DNA from: Amyelois transitella
Taxonomy: Eukaryota; Arthropoda; Insecta; Lepidoptera; Pyralidae
Length of the DNA: 64,000 nt
Direction: 5' to 3'
NCBI RefSeq assembly: GCF_032362555.1
Contig: NC_083516.1
Location: forward strand, 4,799,001-4,863,000
Below, in pieces: positions 47,901 to 59,493 of this stretch. A model generated the notes under the pieces. That model searched no databases and had not been told where the DNA came from. It worked only from the letters and a program-made list of their open reading frames with translations. A program made the translations under genes and the position numbers. How positions within the stretch are numbered: the first letter of the stretch is position 1; every line of letters starts with the position of its first letter.

Positions 47901-50900
47901 TTATCTAAAACCCCAATGTTCTTCTTTTCTGTAAACACGAGTCAGGACTGTGAGCTATAACTATAAAAGCGACGACGATAAATTGACACGTTTAAGAGAT
48001 GTTTACATGTTTGGCGGACTTTGTGCCATATATTTTTAAGTTTTCCACAGTCATAAGACCGTTTTCCTCGCGACCAGAAGTCATGTGCTCATTCCACAAT
48101 CAGCTCTGTTGTATTTCTGCATGCACTAATATTAGAATTTTTAGCTTATTGGATAAAAGCCAAGACTCACGTGCTTGGTTTAAATTTATGAAATAGTATT
48201 CGTATGTTTATCATGAAATTCACCAATAAAAATATTTGTTATTGGTGGCCGATTTGTGTACATGTCATTCTGTTTCTTATTACTGTAGGTACTTATCTAA
48301 ACATGTTTGTGCTGGCTATGCCTATGCTTCTGTTTGAAACAATGAAATCTATACTAATATTATAATGCTGAAGAGTTTTTGTTTAAACGCGCTAATCTCA
48401 AGAACTACTGGTTCGAATTTTTTGTGTTGAATAGATCCTTTATCAAGGAAGGCTTTAGGCTATGTAACATCACGCTGCAACTAAGGAGCGAAGAAATAAT
48501 GGAAAAAGTGAAAAAAAAACGGGGAAAATTTTTCACCCATGAGGGCTTCAATGATGCCCAAACTATTCCACGCGGAGGAAGTCGCGGGCACAGCTGGTAT
48601 TTAATACAAATATCACTATATCTTAACGTAGTAAGGGGGCGATTGAATGTACATACATATAATATTATGTGTATATGTGCAATGCCTACCTGAATACTTA
48701 CTGCCATATTAAAATCCCTTCAATCCATTTTGATATCATTTTCGTCTATGCATCTTTTTTCTAATTACATCAATTCATTATTTGCCAACTCTTTTATATA
48801 TTTCTCGTTACTTTTACTTAACTTTGTATGCCAAATGGCTCTTATTCCATTTTCTTTTGATTGTTGTTCAATGCTATATTTGTTACCTACTCAATTCATG
48901 GTCTGACGCCGTCGAACATTTTCGGTTACAAAAACAATTTTATGGAACAACGAACAATAGGGTTGCACCGTTATTAAGTAATTATTAGTGTCTTACCACT
49001 GTTTTATTGAGTTGATTCGTGAGATTAACGAGAGAGGTCAAGTAGTGACCAATTGGACAAAATTTTATAAGAATTTTAAAACAATTCAAAGGTCCGTAAT
49101 TTATTTATTCCTAGAGTATAAGATCTTTTTATAGGTATAGATAAATACGAGGTAGTGAATGGGTGTGAAGAACTAATTATTCATTTTTAACTTTTTGATA
49201 TTCACTCAAGCTAAGAGTATCTTTATTATCACCGTATCAGGTCACCTTTGTGATAAAAATATTGCCATCCGAACTACAATAATTATGTTCATGTGCAGTT
49301 TAAATTAGATACGATAATCGGAATTTGTACCACAAAATATATATATATATTAAATACTTATATAAACGTCAATTTCAACCTATTTTTTAAAGTTCAAATA
49401 ATATGACGTCCAAGATATTGAAATTGAATATACTCTCATGCAAATGCAAAAATAAAGGGTATTTTTATCACATTGCGGACATGTTTTGCACTATATGACA
49501 ATGGCGTTTGTAAGTACGTCAATATTTGTGACACGGTTTTGGTCAGTCAATCAGAGTAGCATTACATGCCTTATATAGTTGTATTTACATATAATCCCAG
49601 TAAACAGAGCCAACAGCCTTAAAAACGGTCAGCTGTTTGGCTGAATGATAGAACTGAGATATATAGCTAATTGTGTCTTCCTGGCTTGTCTTTCTCTCAA
49701 CCTGAGTGTTTTCTTTGCCATCAGAATTAATTTACTAATTGGGTTTATAAACTTAGGGTTATTATTTCGATGGGGAAGTATAAAGACGTGTCAGGCTTTT
49801 CTGAATCATAAACGTTTATACCTTTATATTATTACAAGACAAAGCCAAACAGACTTAAAAAAACTGAATCACACTTCCTTTAGCCATCAAGCAAAACGTG
49901 GAGGAGTCTTGTGACATTGTCTCTCTCTTATCTTTGATCTGAAAGACGAAATAAATGTTTGTTACAAAGAAATTTATAATTGTCAACAGGCCAGAATCAG
50001 CTGAAACATCGGAGTTTCCCGTGGAGTGCGGCGACGTGATCCTAGTGGCCACCGACGGCGTGTTCGACAACGTGCCGGAGCCCGTGCTGGTGGCGGAAAT
50101 GCGGCGAGCACAGAGCCACGCAGGCGACGCCGAGAAGCTGCAGGCGGTCGCAAATTCCATAGCGTGGATGGCCAGAAATCTGTCCTTTGATGGCTGCTAT
50201 ATGTCACCTTTCGCGAAGAGCGCCCGCCAGAACGGCATTGATGCTATTGGTAAGTTAACGACATTTATACTTTTGATTGAATATTACGAGTACATACTAT
50301 TATCTATCTTATAAATCTTATTTTTAGCATAAAATATGCCCATTGTGCTTCTACAATGTAGATATTTGCATAATAAAGATAAAGATTAATTATATAAAAA
50401 AAAAAACAAAACGTGACGGTCAACATTTCACTTAATTTGACAAATCAGGAAATGAGAATCATTACTTGTCATAAAAGACCTAGTTTGTCAACAAACTTTT
50501 GAAGTTTCCGTGATTTCTATCAAAACAAACCTTGATCTATAAACCGAAGTTTGATAATTTGTTTTAAAGATAACATTTCAATGATGATTTTCTTCTGAAG
50601 TTGTGGCCTAGATCTAGTATAGTGATATTTCCTTTTTTGGTATTAAGTTTTAAGCAAATGACTGAAAATTTTGATACTGACTTTTCAACTGTTCTGCACC
50701 TAATCTTCATTAAACTTAAAATCTGTGACATAACCTTCTCCCCCCGGTAAATGGTAGTGTAGAGTAGCGTTAATCGTATAAACTATGTTCAATACATTAC
50801 TAACTTCTCTTATTGTGATAAAGTCTTAAAGTACACTTATATAGCTTTTGCGCGAGGCTTCGCTCCCGTGGGCAATTCCACAAAATTTACTCCCGATGGT

Positions 50901-51984
50901 CTATTTTTATCTCTCTCTTATGTCTGCGTGTTACCGGTCGCACCCTCCACAGAAGTGTTACGGGGCCCATGGCCCGGGGTTCGCCTTCCGGCTTTTCCCT
51001 CTCCACTTAGTCCGGTTTTTGACGTCTTCGGATTTCAATCCTCACATATCATCTTTTTCGACGTCCAGCCATGATCAATTCGGCCTTCAGGGCCCGGCAG
51101 AGGCTGCATGGCCAGTCATCTGTTCCCCAAGTAGATTTTTGAGTTCATTTTTTACACGTAATTACATATCTTTTTTCTTGATTATTAGTAGTAGTAGTAC
51201 ATAATCTAGTAATAGACCAATACAAAACGGATTTGCAGGATAGATAACACGCCATTAGATGATAACGTTGAAAATAGAACATGGCATGTCGCAAAAACAA
51301 GTCTTATCCATTCATTACTTCGCATTATTATTCTAAATTCTTATTTATACAAACATATCTGCCTGTATCTGTGACCTTTGCATGGCTTAAACGCTGACTG
51401 AACCCAGTTTAATTAAATAAATTGCATATAAATTTTCTTTTATTCAACTTATTTCATTCTTACAACATTTTAAACTATACATTATTAAAAAGTATATTAA
51501 TTATTTATTTATTCTGTGCTTCAAAATTTAAGTGATACTTTAAATTTTGCTTTTGCATATACATGTACATATATGCCAAACGGTGCTGGGGAAAAAGATA
51601 GGGAATATATACATTTATAATTTATTTAGCACTCCAAACGTTATATTTTATTTGATAGTGACAAAATTGTTGGCTCTGTCTACCCCGCAAGGGATATAGA
51701 CGTGACCAAATGTATGTATGTATGTATAGTGACAAAATCAGTAGATATTTCATTTGTAATGTACATGACTTTTTACAATATACCTTCATCATTGTATTGT
51801 ATGAAGAAAATTTTCTGCACTTGTTTACACAGTATGGCTATTTATTTATCGCGACTAGCTTCCGTTTATCTTATCTGAACATTCTGTAATCGGTGACTGT
51901 GATACTGTTGACATTATATTATTTTTGTTTACAGGCGGAAAACCAGACGACATAACGGTGCTGTTAGCAATTGTAGCACTATGA
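41938..51984 (+). CDS. PPTC7: Mitochondrial PP2C-type phosphatase PPTC7
   Basis: Metal-dependent Ser/Thr phosphatase of the mitochondrion, linked to coenzyme Q synthesis and mitophagy control (family knowledge). Exons 41938-42166, 45049-45228, 46060-46258, 49990-50249 and 51935-51984 join in phase to 305 residues (human 304). The N-terminus [20 protein letters not shown] is basic and free of acidic residues, like a mitochondrial targeting peptide. Metal-site motifs are present: [28 protein letters not shown] and [26 protein letters not shown] is the PTC7-specific block. An out-of-frame ATG four bases earlier (41934) would give a very short peptide. A polyadenylation signal is at 53631-53636. 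Confidence 0.95.
42336..42676. mobile_element. Non-autonomous DNA transposon (MITE, hAT-like)
   Basis: 341 bp with 12-bp terminal inverted repeats (TAACGTGACCAT; TAAAGTGACCAT on the other end) and an exact 8-bp target duplication GTTATGGC at 42328-42335 and 42677-42684. It has an internal GGGACA-rich part near the right end. Eight-base duplications fit the hAT superfamily, but the ends do not show the classic CAGGG start. In PPTC7 intron 1. Confidence 0.75.
44166..44215. repeat. Inverted repeat, 15-bp arms
   Basis: GTACTAACTCTATGC at 44166-44180 is the exact reverse complement of 44201-44215, with a 20-nt loop. Confidence 0.9.
44228..44535 (-). mobile_element. RTE-partner short element carrying a nested copy
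   Basis: The outer element (reverse orientation) runs from the CATA tail through AAGAAGAATCCCAAGTTTAT, is interrupted near 44408, and resumes at about 44486 with GGAAGATATCGAGTGGTTCT to the decayed 5' end. The interruption is the forward-orientation copy listed next. Confidence 0.75.
44409..44485 (+). mobile_element. RTE-partner short element, truncated copy nested in another
   Basis: The 3' end only (AGACTGTTGGCTCTATCTAC, GGGATACAGACGTGATTATA and TATG tail), inserted in the opposite direction into the copy at 44228-44535. It is therefore the younger of the two. Confidence 0.75.
45464..45541 (-). repeat. RTE-partner short element, 5'-part fragment
   Basis: ACATCCATGGAAAATATATG and AATGGTCCTATTCTAAAGTG then CCGGGAACC match the 5' end in reverse orientation. 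In PPTC7 intron 2. Confidence 0.65.
47658..47740 (-). repeat. RTE-partner short element, 3' fragment
   Basis: ATAATCACGTCTATATCCTT, then GCGGGGTAGACAGAGCCAGC and GGCCACGTTCAGC, in reverse orientation. Confidence 0.75.
48348..48597 (+). mobile_element. Non-autonomous Helitron, shorter variant
   Basis: It starts A|TCTATACTAATATTATAATG and ends with the GC-rich near-palindrome (CGCGGAGGAAGTCGCG) and CACAGCTGG|T. 250 bp, related to the copies at 14349 and 59494 but internally different. Confidence 0.75.
49583..49660 (-). repeat. RTE-partner short element, degraded
   Basis: GTAAACAGAGCCAACAGCCT and CAGCTGTTTGGCTGAATGAT match in reverse orientation. The tail and 5' end are lost. Confidence 0.55.
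50250..51934. other. PPTC7 intron 4
   Basis: AT-rich except for about 50848-51140, a more GC-rich block (GAGGCTTCGCTCCCGTGGGC, GGGGCCCATGGCCCGGGGTT) that looks like part of an unclassified repeat, the first piece Helitron-like. A 58-bp retro-insertion lies at 51668-51725. Confidence 0.45.
51668..51725 (+). mobile_element. Minimal RTE-partner insertion (58 bp) with 13-bp TSD
   Basis: Only the last part of the element (TGTTGGCTCTGTCTACCCCG to TATG repeats) is present, between exact 13-bp copies of ATAGTGACAAAAT at 51655-51667 and 51726-51738. A clean case of extreme 5' truncation. Confidence 0.93.
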
Positions 51985-54055
51985 AAATGTCGCTATGTGA
52001 TTTATTAGGTAGAGGCATATGTTTTATTTAAAACATTTGCGAAATTAGTAGAATTAGTGATACGACACCAAAACAATCACACTGTGTCATTCTTTTTTTT
52101 ATAATTTTAAATTAATCAGAATGTGTAAGTAGATAAAAATGATTTTATCTTTGGCAGTTGGTTACTGCAAATTTTTGGTTCATGTTGTGAGAAACGGCGA
52201 AAGTTGTCGCTCTAATACACTATTCGCGAGCACTTGGTTCAATATTGGCTTATAAATTACGAACGTCAAACTGAAAATCACCTTAACCGGTTGGCAAAGA
52301 TGCTAAATGGTTTTTAAGCCTCTATAAAATAAAAGCCAAACTTGGTACGACAATACAGACAAAGAGCAAGGGATGGTCATATATTTTTCAAACGAAAAAT
52401 ACCCGCCATTCTCAAAATTTGGCCTAAAGTTAGAAAAACTGGGAAGATTTTTTCAGTTGTCACCCAGGTGTCTGTTCTAGGGTACAACTGATGATAACCA
52501 AAACAATATCTTTTTTGGTAACTGGTTGTGTAGATATATAATATTCAAAGGCTTCCTTGTTGCTATGAGTAAACAAAATGGGTATAGATTAGAAAATGTA
52601 TATAGAATATCAGATGTTTTTGATCTTTCATACTACATTTCAAACGGGCAAACCATAATGTAAAATAGATATGTATATCAAGCCCTATAAATATGCTGTA
52701 CATTGTTTTACCATCAATGAGTCTAATATTCTTGTATCGGTTTTGATAGCAACAAATGTCATCACTTTCATGTAAGTTGCTTGTGTGCTCGCGAGCAGTA
52801 TTTTAGATGGACACACCCCAGTACGATCTGAATTTTCTGCTTGCAAATTGTGATTTGTGTATTTCTTATGAATGACAGCATAAAACACTAGTCACTTGTA
52901 TAGTGATATGGAGTTGTGCGTATATTTGTCATCAATGTATTGTATGTAAATGTTTGAAATTAACATGATCTCTGTGTTGAATTTAACGGCCGCAATGAAC
53001 ATTTTATATTGAATGGTTTCAAAAACCGTCGTGTAAATTTTTAAGAAATTTTCGATATACTGTGCAATAAGCCTTTTACATTCATATCGTAAATTGAGCA
53101 ATAATGTATCAAACTATTGGCGACATGTCACATTTTAATTCTGATTTTTTATATATATTTTTTTTTGTATACGAAAATATAGAAAACATCTTAATCTTTT
53201 GGAAGATGAGAAATCAAATGATCATTATGGGACTTGAGGATTGTATGTTTCAAAGTTTGAATGAAGACTGATATAGTTTTACTGTTCTTGTTGTTACTGT
53301 AGATTTAATAAGATGTTATAGATTCACATTTCCAACAATCATTTATTAACGGTTCTATGTAACATTTATATTTGCTTTTTGTACATTCTTATCAAGTTAT
53401 TTTCTTCGAGTCTTATTTTGTCATTGCGGATTTTAGGCCTGAATGTATTTATTTTTTATGGAGATATTTAATGTTGAATTTGCAATATCTCGATTACATA
53501 CTAAACTCATGCAGAGTATGTTCGCTCGCATATTAAATGACCTACTTATGGAAATACTGAAATTCCTAAAAAACAATTTGTCAATTTTACCAATATATAA
53601 TAACTACTCTGAAACTTGAATGAAAAGTTAAATAAACGATGCTGATCATAGCAATTTGTTTTTTCTGAACTCCTTTTTTTCACTTGAGTAATGATAGGTT
53701 TAGCATTAACAAACCATTACTTATAATTAAGTAAATACTTATAGACAAACCAGGATATTATTGTAATGAACTGAGCTGTATTCACAAAAAACTTAACCTA
53801 TTAAATTATAAAACAAATTAATATCCTGGAACCAACATGTTTTTATTTTTTGTACCATTATCTTTTGTTTATTAGTTTGACTACAAACACAATTAGTGCT
53901 TACATTGGTTTTTAAATAAATTCTTTTATTGTACACCTGTCTACATAAACCTACTGAACCAAATAAAGAAAAACATTTTATTCTAATATATTAAAAGTTT
54001 GGCCTTACAAATTCTCACTGTATTTATAGTACATACATACAAAATGATTTACATA
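51985..54055. other. Convergent 3' UTRs of PPTC7 and Derlin-2
   Basis: The PPTC7 3' UTR probably runs about 1.65 kb to the AATAAA at 53631-53636. Derlin-2 transcripts from the other side probably end near minus-strand AATAAA signals at 53977-53982 or 53925-53930. No gene or clear repeat is visible. Confidence 0.6.
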
Positions 54056-56899
54056 TTATTGACCTCCTCGCCAGTCAAATCCTCCAGGGCGGATGTTTGC
54101 CAGTTCTGGCAGTGGGACATACTCCGGCTCTTCTGGTGGATCAAATATCTTCTTTCTGAAAGTACACAAAAGTTGGACTTACTGTTTTAATTATTAATTT
54201 AAACACATTCATATACCACGTCTTTATACCTAGCAGGAGAGCCGACAGTCTTAAAAATAAAAGGCCACATTCATCTGTATGGCTGGTTATTATTTATTTT
54301 TTCTCTAAAGATCTACCGTGGGGATAGGCTATGAAAAGGATGTCGCCTGACTGGACATGGCCAAATCCACTTATAGATAATACATGCACAGAGGGGTTAG
54401 TGCGAGTTTTACTCAATCAAATGCTTTAATGAAGTAACGCGAATTTGTATGTGATTTCATCAGCGCCACCTAGTGGTAACGCGATGGCACTTATGCAACT
54501 CCATACAAACTCGCATTTACTTGCTCGCATGATATTTCGTTAAGACTCAGGATCTAACATGTTCCGGCCGCAACCCTGATGTGTTTTTAACTTTCTGATC
54601 GATTTTTACCTATAATTTACACTTCTTACAATCGTCTTGTCTGGAAATTTTATATTCATTAGGGTAAAAATGATAGGCATCAGTAATTATACATCTTATA
54701 ATACTTACAGGAATTTAGGTGTTTTTAGTAATTTTTGGCCCCCATTCTGAAGTGGCAATACATCTTCCATGAAGAAATAGATGTGTCCAATGGCCATGCC
54801 CACCAAGTCAACAGATATGGCATTGCCAAGTAGTACAGAGAAACCGAGCAACACCCAAGGAAGGTATGGGGCCTGAAATTCAAAATAAAATATGTATCAA
54901 GAGATTACATAGACATTCCACTGGATTTAAAATTCTTCACTAAATTTTCTGGAGATAAGCTTTTTTTTCAAATTCCTTCAGTACTGTTCCACTACTGAAA
55001 ATATTGCTTCAACTTACACACTCTGGTCCTGCGTTAATGCGTCTGTGAGCCATTGTGTCACCTATTTTAATTAATCAGAAATTGATATAGAGAAATAATA
55101 TTTACCTGGAAGTTCATGAGCCCGAAGAAATTCATCCGAACAAACACATTTCGTCTTGACCACACATACACTATCATTATAGTAAAAGCTTGTCCTAAAA
55201 ATAATAAATTAACAAAAAAAGCACATAACTGTATTTTCATTAAGGATATTATTGCAACAATGATATTATCGCATGCTGTATAATATGGCAAAACATATTA
55301 ACTTTTTTATTTTGTAACACCTGATGTAACCATGTTATATGTGTATAATTATTAATAAATTACGTGTAAGTAGGGTGTAGCAGGAATAAAAAGAAAATGA
55401 ATGCAGTTCAAATGAGAGCTTCAAAAGATCAGATTAGAAATATTGATGTAAAATAAAATACAGAATTTGATGTAACTGTCAAATATGCATGAAAAGAGTA
55501 ATGAGTGTGGAGGAAGTGGGAGAGGTCTGTAGGAATCTTAGCAAGTGGAAATCACAGTCTAAAGTCATAGTCACTGCCTACCCCAATGAGAAACAGGTGT
55601 GATAGTATGTATATATGAAATTTAGTCATTTTGCAAATGGGAATGCCCACAACATTATTGTTTTTATTATTGGTTGTCAATGGTTGTTCAATAGAATTGC
55701 CAAGTTACAGATAACAGCAAATTGGTGTAATTTGGTCATGAATGAATGATTGGGTCTTGCCTTGCATGCTTATCAATATATTTATTATCTTTGCCTACCC
55801 CAATGCAAGACAGGTGTGATGGTATGTACCTATTTATTTATTTATTATAAAATATAATTTAGTATTTTTCTTTTTTTAAATACTTATTGAGTTAGTATCT
55901 CAGTAGATTCAAATTCACTTTGTAATTTTTAAATCAATACTAAAATTTTCCCAAGAACTTCAAACATGGAAAGGATTTTTCAAAGGATACAATCATAAGA
56001 ACTCCTCCAAATATGAACATGACCACAAAGTCTGCGGTTCTCCCTCGAAATGATCCTTCTTCCAACATCCTGCAGTATCTATATGTGAATATTATATTGA
56101 AAAAGAAGTTGAATCCTAGGTTGCCAAAGAAGAGGAATGTACTTAACAGCCTCCATAGTTGATATCTTTTTAATATGAGAATTGGATTAAAATATAATTG
56201 AAATGGTGACACCAAGTCAAGTTGCTGAAACAGAAGCTCTGGTTAGTAACTAAGCATAATTCTTAAAAAATAAACCATTATTATTATTAAAAGCAAAAAT
56301 GTGTAATTTTTATGGTAAACTAGCCTTTACACAGCTTTGCCTGCGCAAATTTAGGACCACCTACAAAAGAATACAGGTTTGTCAAAAATCCCATGGGAAC
56401 TATAGCTTTCACCAGGATGAAAAGAACTATGACATTCTCCATACCCTTAAATATATATACCCAAAATTCAAGAAGATTGCCCGGCTTCACCTTCCTCTTG
56501 AATTATTCTGTTAAAAAACTGCATCAAAATTGCATAGTTTTAAAATAATAAGCATACATCCAGACAAGGACAGACGACTGCTGTAAGCTATGTAGTAAGC
56601 ACTTTTTGAGTGAATGGTTCCTTAATCAAATTGATCTATCTATTTCAAATGTTGTATGGATATAAATTTTGACTAGTTTTAGACTATGGGTCAAAAAATA
56701 TGAATATATTTTTTTATTCAAATAAAAGAAAATTATTTGCTTAACATAATTTTTGGCCCACAATTTGATTAGTCAGATAGATACAAATATAGAAAATGGT
56801 ACTTACAACCGCCAAGGTGGTAACGACACAAGCAGTGGTATAAGCTCGTGTTACTGGGGGGATAAGCATATATTCTTGTAAAAGAGTTTGATATGCCAT
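54056..56899 (-). CDS. DERL2: Derlin-2 (ERAD membrane protein)
   Basis: Rhomboid-like pseudoprotease of the ER membrane that helps move misfolded proteins out of the ER (family knowledge). Exons 56899-56807, 56224-55991, 55228-55106, 54872-54709 and 54155-54056 join in phase to 237 residues (human 239). The N-terminus [20 protein letters not shown], then [27 protein letters not shown], the WSRR motif (VYVWSRRN), [20 protein letters not shown], the GHIYFF(M)ED segment and the C-terminal RPGGFDW give Derlin-2/3 rather than Derlin-1. Several hydrophobic segments span the protein. Intron 2 (55229-55990) has minor-spliceosome signals. The start is the conserved one; an upstream in-frame frame lacks support. 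Confidence 0.97.
54220..54300 (-). repeat. RTE-partner short element, degraded
   Basis: CACGTCTTTATACCTAGCAG, GAGCCGACAGTCTT and AAGGCCACATTCATCTGTAT match in reverse orientation. In Derlin-2 intron 4. Confidence 0.55.
55229..55990 (-). other. DERL2: U12-type (minor spliceosome) intron in Derlin-2
   Basis: The 5' splice site reads GTATCCTTTG, a full match to the U12 donor consensus (A/G)TATCCTTT. Close to the 3' end TCCTTAAT fits the U12 branch consensus, with the branch A about 11 nt before the terminal AG, and there is no pyrimidine tract (AATGAAAATACAG). The other introns of this gene have ordinary GTAAGT-like donors. Confidence 0.9.
55497..55612 (+). repeat. RTE-like LINE, 3'-end fragment
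   Basis: GAGTGTGGAGGAAGTGGGAG and CACTGCCTACCCCAATGAGA then CAGGTGTGATAGTATGTATA resemble the LINE ORF end and tail. A second short scrap is at 55790-55828. Decayed tRNA-SINE body sequence (TTGGGTCTTGCCTTGCATGC; TTGAGTTAGTATCTC) surrounds it at 55745-55910. Confidence 0.55.
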
Positions 56900-58025
56900 T
56901 TTAGGAAAATTAAAATAAATCAACGAGTTTCTGAAGTAGGTATCAGTCGATTTATGTCACTGTTCGACTCAACATGATTGGGCCACATCAGAAATATACG
57001 CAACAATTGGCACTTTTAAGATATTACACTATCGCATCTTTACAGCTTCGGCTAGGTTATATTTATATTATGAGGGTTTGTTATAAGAGCCATAAACTGA
57101 TTTTTGATGTAAATGTTGTAGGTGAAACAATTTTTAAAATTTATTTCACAAACCCCAGCATGAAAATAAGACAATGAATGATTGCAGATTGCAGACTGAC
57201 AAATTATGAATTTTATGACAGTGACATACGTCACAATCGTGAATCTTAGGGGTAGCTCACTCACTGTGCAATTTGTCCCTATTATTCACGAACGTTGACG
57301 AAGCAAATGTCTTGTCTTTTCTCTCATTTTAACTTTTCAAATTACTCGAAGATAGGGAAAGCAAGAGAAGATAGGGCATACTCCTAACAATATTCGTGAA
57401 TAAGCTCTATTTTCAGGCCTAGAGTGTCCATTTAATTCACAGACTTTATATTATAAGGATTTCAGGACTCTTTCACGAACGTTGAAAGAAAGTAATGTCT
57501 TCTTTTTTTTCCCCTTCTATCACACTTGTTTCATTCCCGGCTGTTGCTACGACAAGTTGCAAAGGGCAAGAGAAAAAAATTACGATCCTAAGAGAGTGAC
57601 AGTCATTGATATTGCACTCTAAATGTGACGTCATGGTCTGACATATCATGGACTGTATTGTAAAATTCGTTGACATGTCATTCCGTGTCATTCATTCATT
57701 ATTTCATTTTCATTCGTAATTACCTATTCCATTCCTATTCCATGGTAAAGACTAAAGAGTATAAATCAAAGGGAATGTAATCACTATGTACGTTTTGGAG
57801 TTTACACGTATTGTATTACCAAAAATACCAACTAAATACAATTTGTCCGAATTTGATTGTCTCATTTAGTTTAATTCAAAAAAGTTTGGGTGAATTTTGT
57901 CTCATTGCAAGATTTGGTGGTGAAGTGTTGGGTAGCCTTTTTCTAGTCTACAGAATCGTTAGACTAATCCTAAAATCGTATTCTTCCGTACCGTGCTTAT
58001 TGTTGAAATATTACATCCAGTGAGA
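56900..58025. promoter_or_regulatory. Divergent Derlin-2 / TRAPPC13 upstream region
   Basis: Both genes are transcribed away from this 1.1-kb interval. It contains a short element with inverted ends (57282-57403) and a second related motif at about 57470 (TTTCACGAACGTTGAAAG). No core promoter motif is certain. Confidence 0.5.
57282..57403. repeat. Small element with inverted ends
   Basis: TTATTCACGAA at 57282-57292 is the reverse complement of 57393-57403. The inner left end CGTTGACGAAGCAAATGTCT is echoed at about 57479. No clear target duplication. Confidence 0.5.
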
Positions 58026-59234
58026 ATGGATCCGAAAGAAGTTGTCGAGCATTTAGTTGCTGTGAAAGTAATGAGGCTGACAAAGCCAGCTCTTATCAGC
58101 CCCAAAATTGTAACATGCGATTCTAAAGATTTACCAGGAAACATTCTAAATAACTATCTCAAAGATGATGCGACATCTGTTACTCAGATGGAAACACTTG
58201 CTGCAGGACAGTTTCTGTTGCTACCCCAGAGTTTTGGTAATATTTATCTCGGAGAGACATTTTCTTGTTATGTTTGTGTCCACAATGAAACAAACCAGCC
58301 AGTACAAAGTGTATCTATAAAAGCAGACCTTCAAACAAATTCCCAGAGAATACCACTTACCACCCAGCAAAGCCATACACCAACTATGCTTGATGTTGAT
58401 GAAACCCTTAGTGATGTAATCCATCATGAAATTAAAGATCTTGGAACACACATCTTGGTATGTGAAGTAACTTATATGTCTCTATTTAATACTTTATCCT
58501 CATTTAGGAAATTTTTCAAGTTTGAAGTAATGAAACCATTGGATGTGAAAACTAAGTTTTACAATGCAGAATCTGATGATGTATACTTAGAGGCCCAGGT
58601 ACAGAATATCACCTCAGGTGCAATCACCCTTGAACAAGTCTCTCTTGAAAGTTCACAGCAGTTTTCAGTGAAGTCGTTGAATGAAGTAGGTGATGGAGAA
58701 TCAGTGTTTGGAGATGTCACATTACTTCAACCGCAGGAGAGCTGTCAGTACTTGTATTGTCTTACACCTAGAGAAGATATAGCAAATGATATCAAGTTAT
58801 TGGCAGCAGCAAAAAATATTGGGAAATTAGATATTGTATGGAGGTCCAACTTGGGTGAGAAGGGAAGACTTCAAACAAGTCAGCTTCAGAGAATGACTCC
58901 AGACTTTGGGGACATTAGATTGACTTATGAAAAGCTTCCAAGTAGAGTACCGGTCGATCAGCCATTTATGTTTCAATGCAAAGTAACAAATGCCAGCGAG
59001 CGCACCTTGAACCTTATACTAAAATTACGATCTTTGCAAGACTCCAGTCTCATATGGTGTGGCATTTCAAATAGAAAAATTGGTCCACTAGAACCAGGCA
59101 ACTCGATCCATCTCAACTTATCGGCTCTTCCTATTAACACTGGTCTGCACAGTATCACAGGAGTGTCACTTATAGATTTATTTTTAAAAAGAACATATGA
59201 CTATGATGACTTGGCATACATTTATGTTAATTAA
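58026..59234 (+). CDS. TRAPPC13: Trafficking protein particle complex subunit 13
   Basis: Metazoan subunit of the TRAPP III complex, which acts in ER-Golgi and autophagy traffic as part of a Rab1 exchange factor (family knowledge). 402 residues in one exon (human about 417). The family start MDPKEVVEHLVAVKVMRLTK is the first ATG. FLLLPQSFGNIYLGETFSCY with the following HNETNQPV, DLGTHILVCEVTY, KPLDVKTKFYNAE(S), the DIVWRSNLGEKGRLQTSQLQ segment and the closing YDYDDLAYIYVN are typical of the protein, which is built of immunoglobulin-like beta domains. No signal peptide or membrane segment. A polyadenylation signal is at 59339-59344. In vertebrates this gene has many introns; none is present here. 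Confidence 0.94.
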   Translation: MDPKEVVEHLVAVKVMRLTKPALISPKIVTCDSKDLPGNILNNYLKDDATSVTQMETLAAGQFLLLPQSFGNIYLGETFSCYVCVHNETNQPVQSVSIKADLQTNSQRIPLTTQQSHTPTMLDVDETLSDVIHHEIKDLGTHILVCEVTYMSLFNTLSSFRKFFKFEVMKPLDVKTKFYNAESDDVYLEAQVQNITSGAITLEQVSLESSQQFSVKSLNEVGDGESVFGDVTLLQPQESCQYLYCLTPREDIANDIKLLAAAKNIGKLDIVWRSNLGEKGRLQTSQLQRMTPDFGDIRLTYEKLPSRVPVDQPFMFQCKVTNASERTLNLILKLRSLQDSSLIWCGISNRKIGPLEPGNSIHLNLSALPINTGLHSITGVSLIDLFLKRTYDYDDLAYIYVN

Positions 59235-59493
59235 TATTATGGTCTTGCCTGAATATGTCTTTTGTTAAAAGTTATCATATATGTTATAAGTTAACTGTAT
59301 TTATCATAATAAAATGTTATGAATTTTACCTAAGCATGCAATAAATTTGTTCTTTGTTTAACTAGTTTTCAATTACATTATCTGTCGTGTGTTGTGTTGA
59401 CTGCAAAATTTGCAACAAAAGATTTAGATTTGAACTCATTTATATTTTCTTTGAGGAAACTGGTGACTATAGAAAATTAAAAATAATATGGTA

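Larger units (their letters stand above)
46259..49989. other. PPTC7 intron 3
   Basis: 3.7 kb. It holds fragments of the short RTE-partner element (47658-47740 and about 49583-49660, both reverse) and a Helitron (48348-48597). The remainder is AT-rich with no gene visible. Confidence 0.5.

Noticed and set aside
48379-48707. Frames of 100-104 residues on both strands
   Set aside because: They lie in a non-autonomous Helitron and its flank; composition and position fit chance.
50848-51204. 118-residue frame in a GC-richer block
   Set aside because: It looks like an unclassified repeat fragment within PPTC7 intron 4; no recognisable domain and no splice joining.
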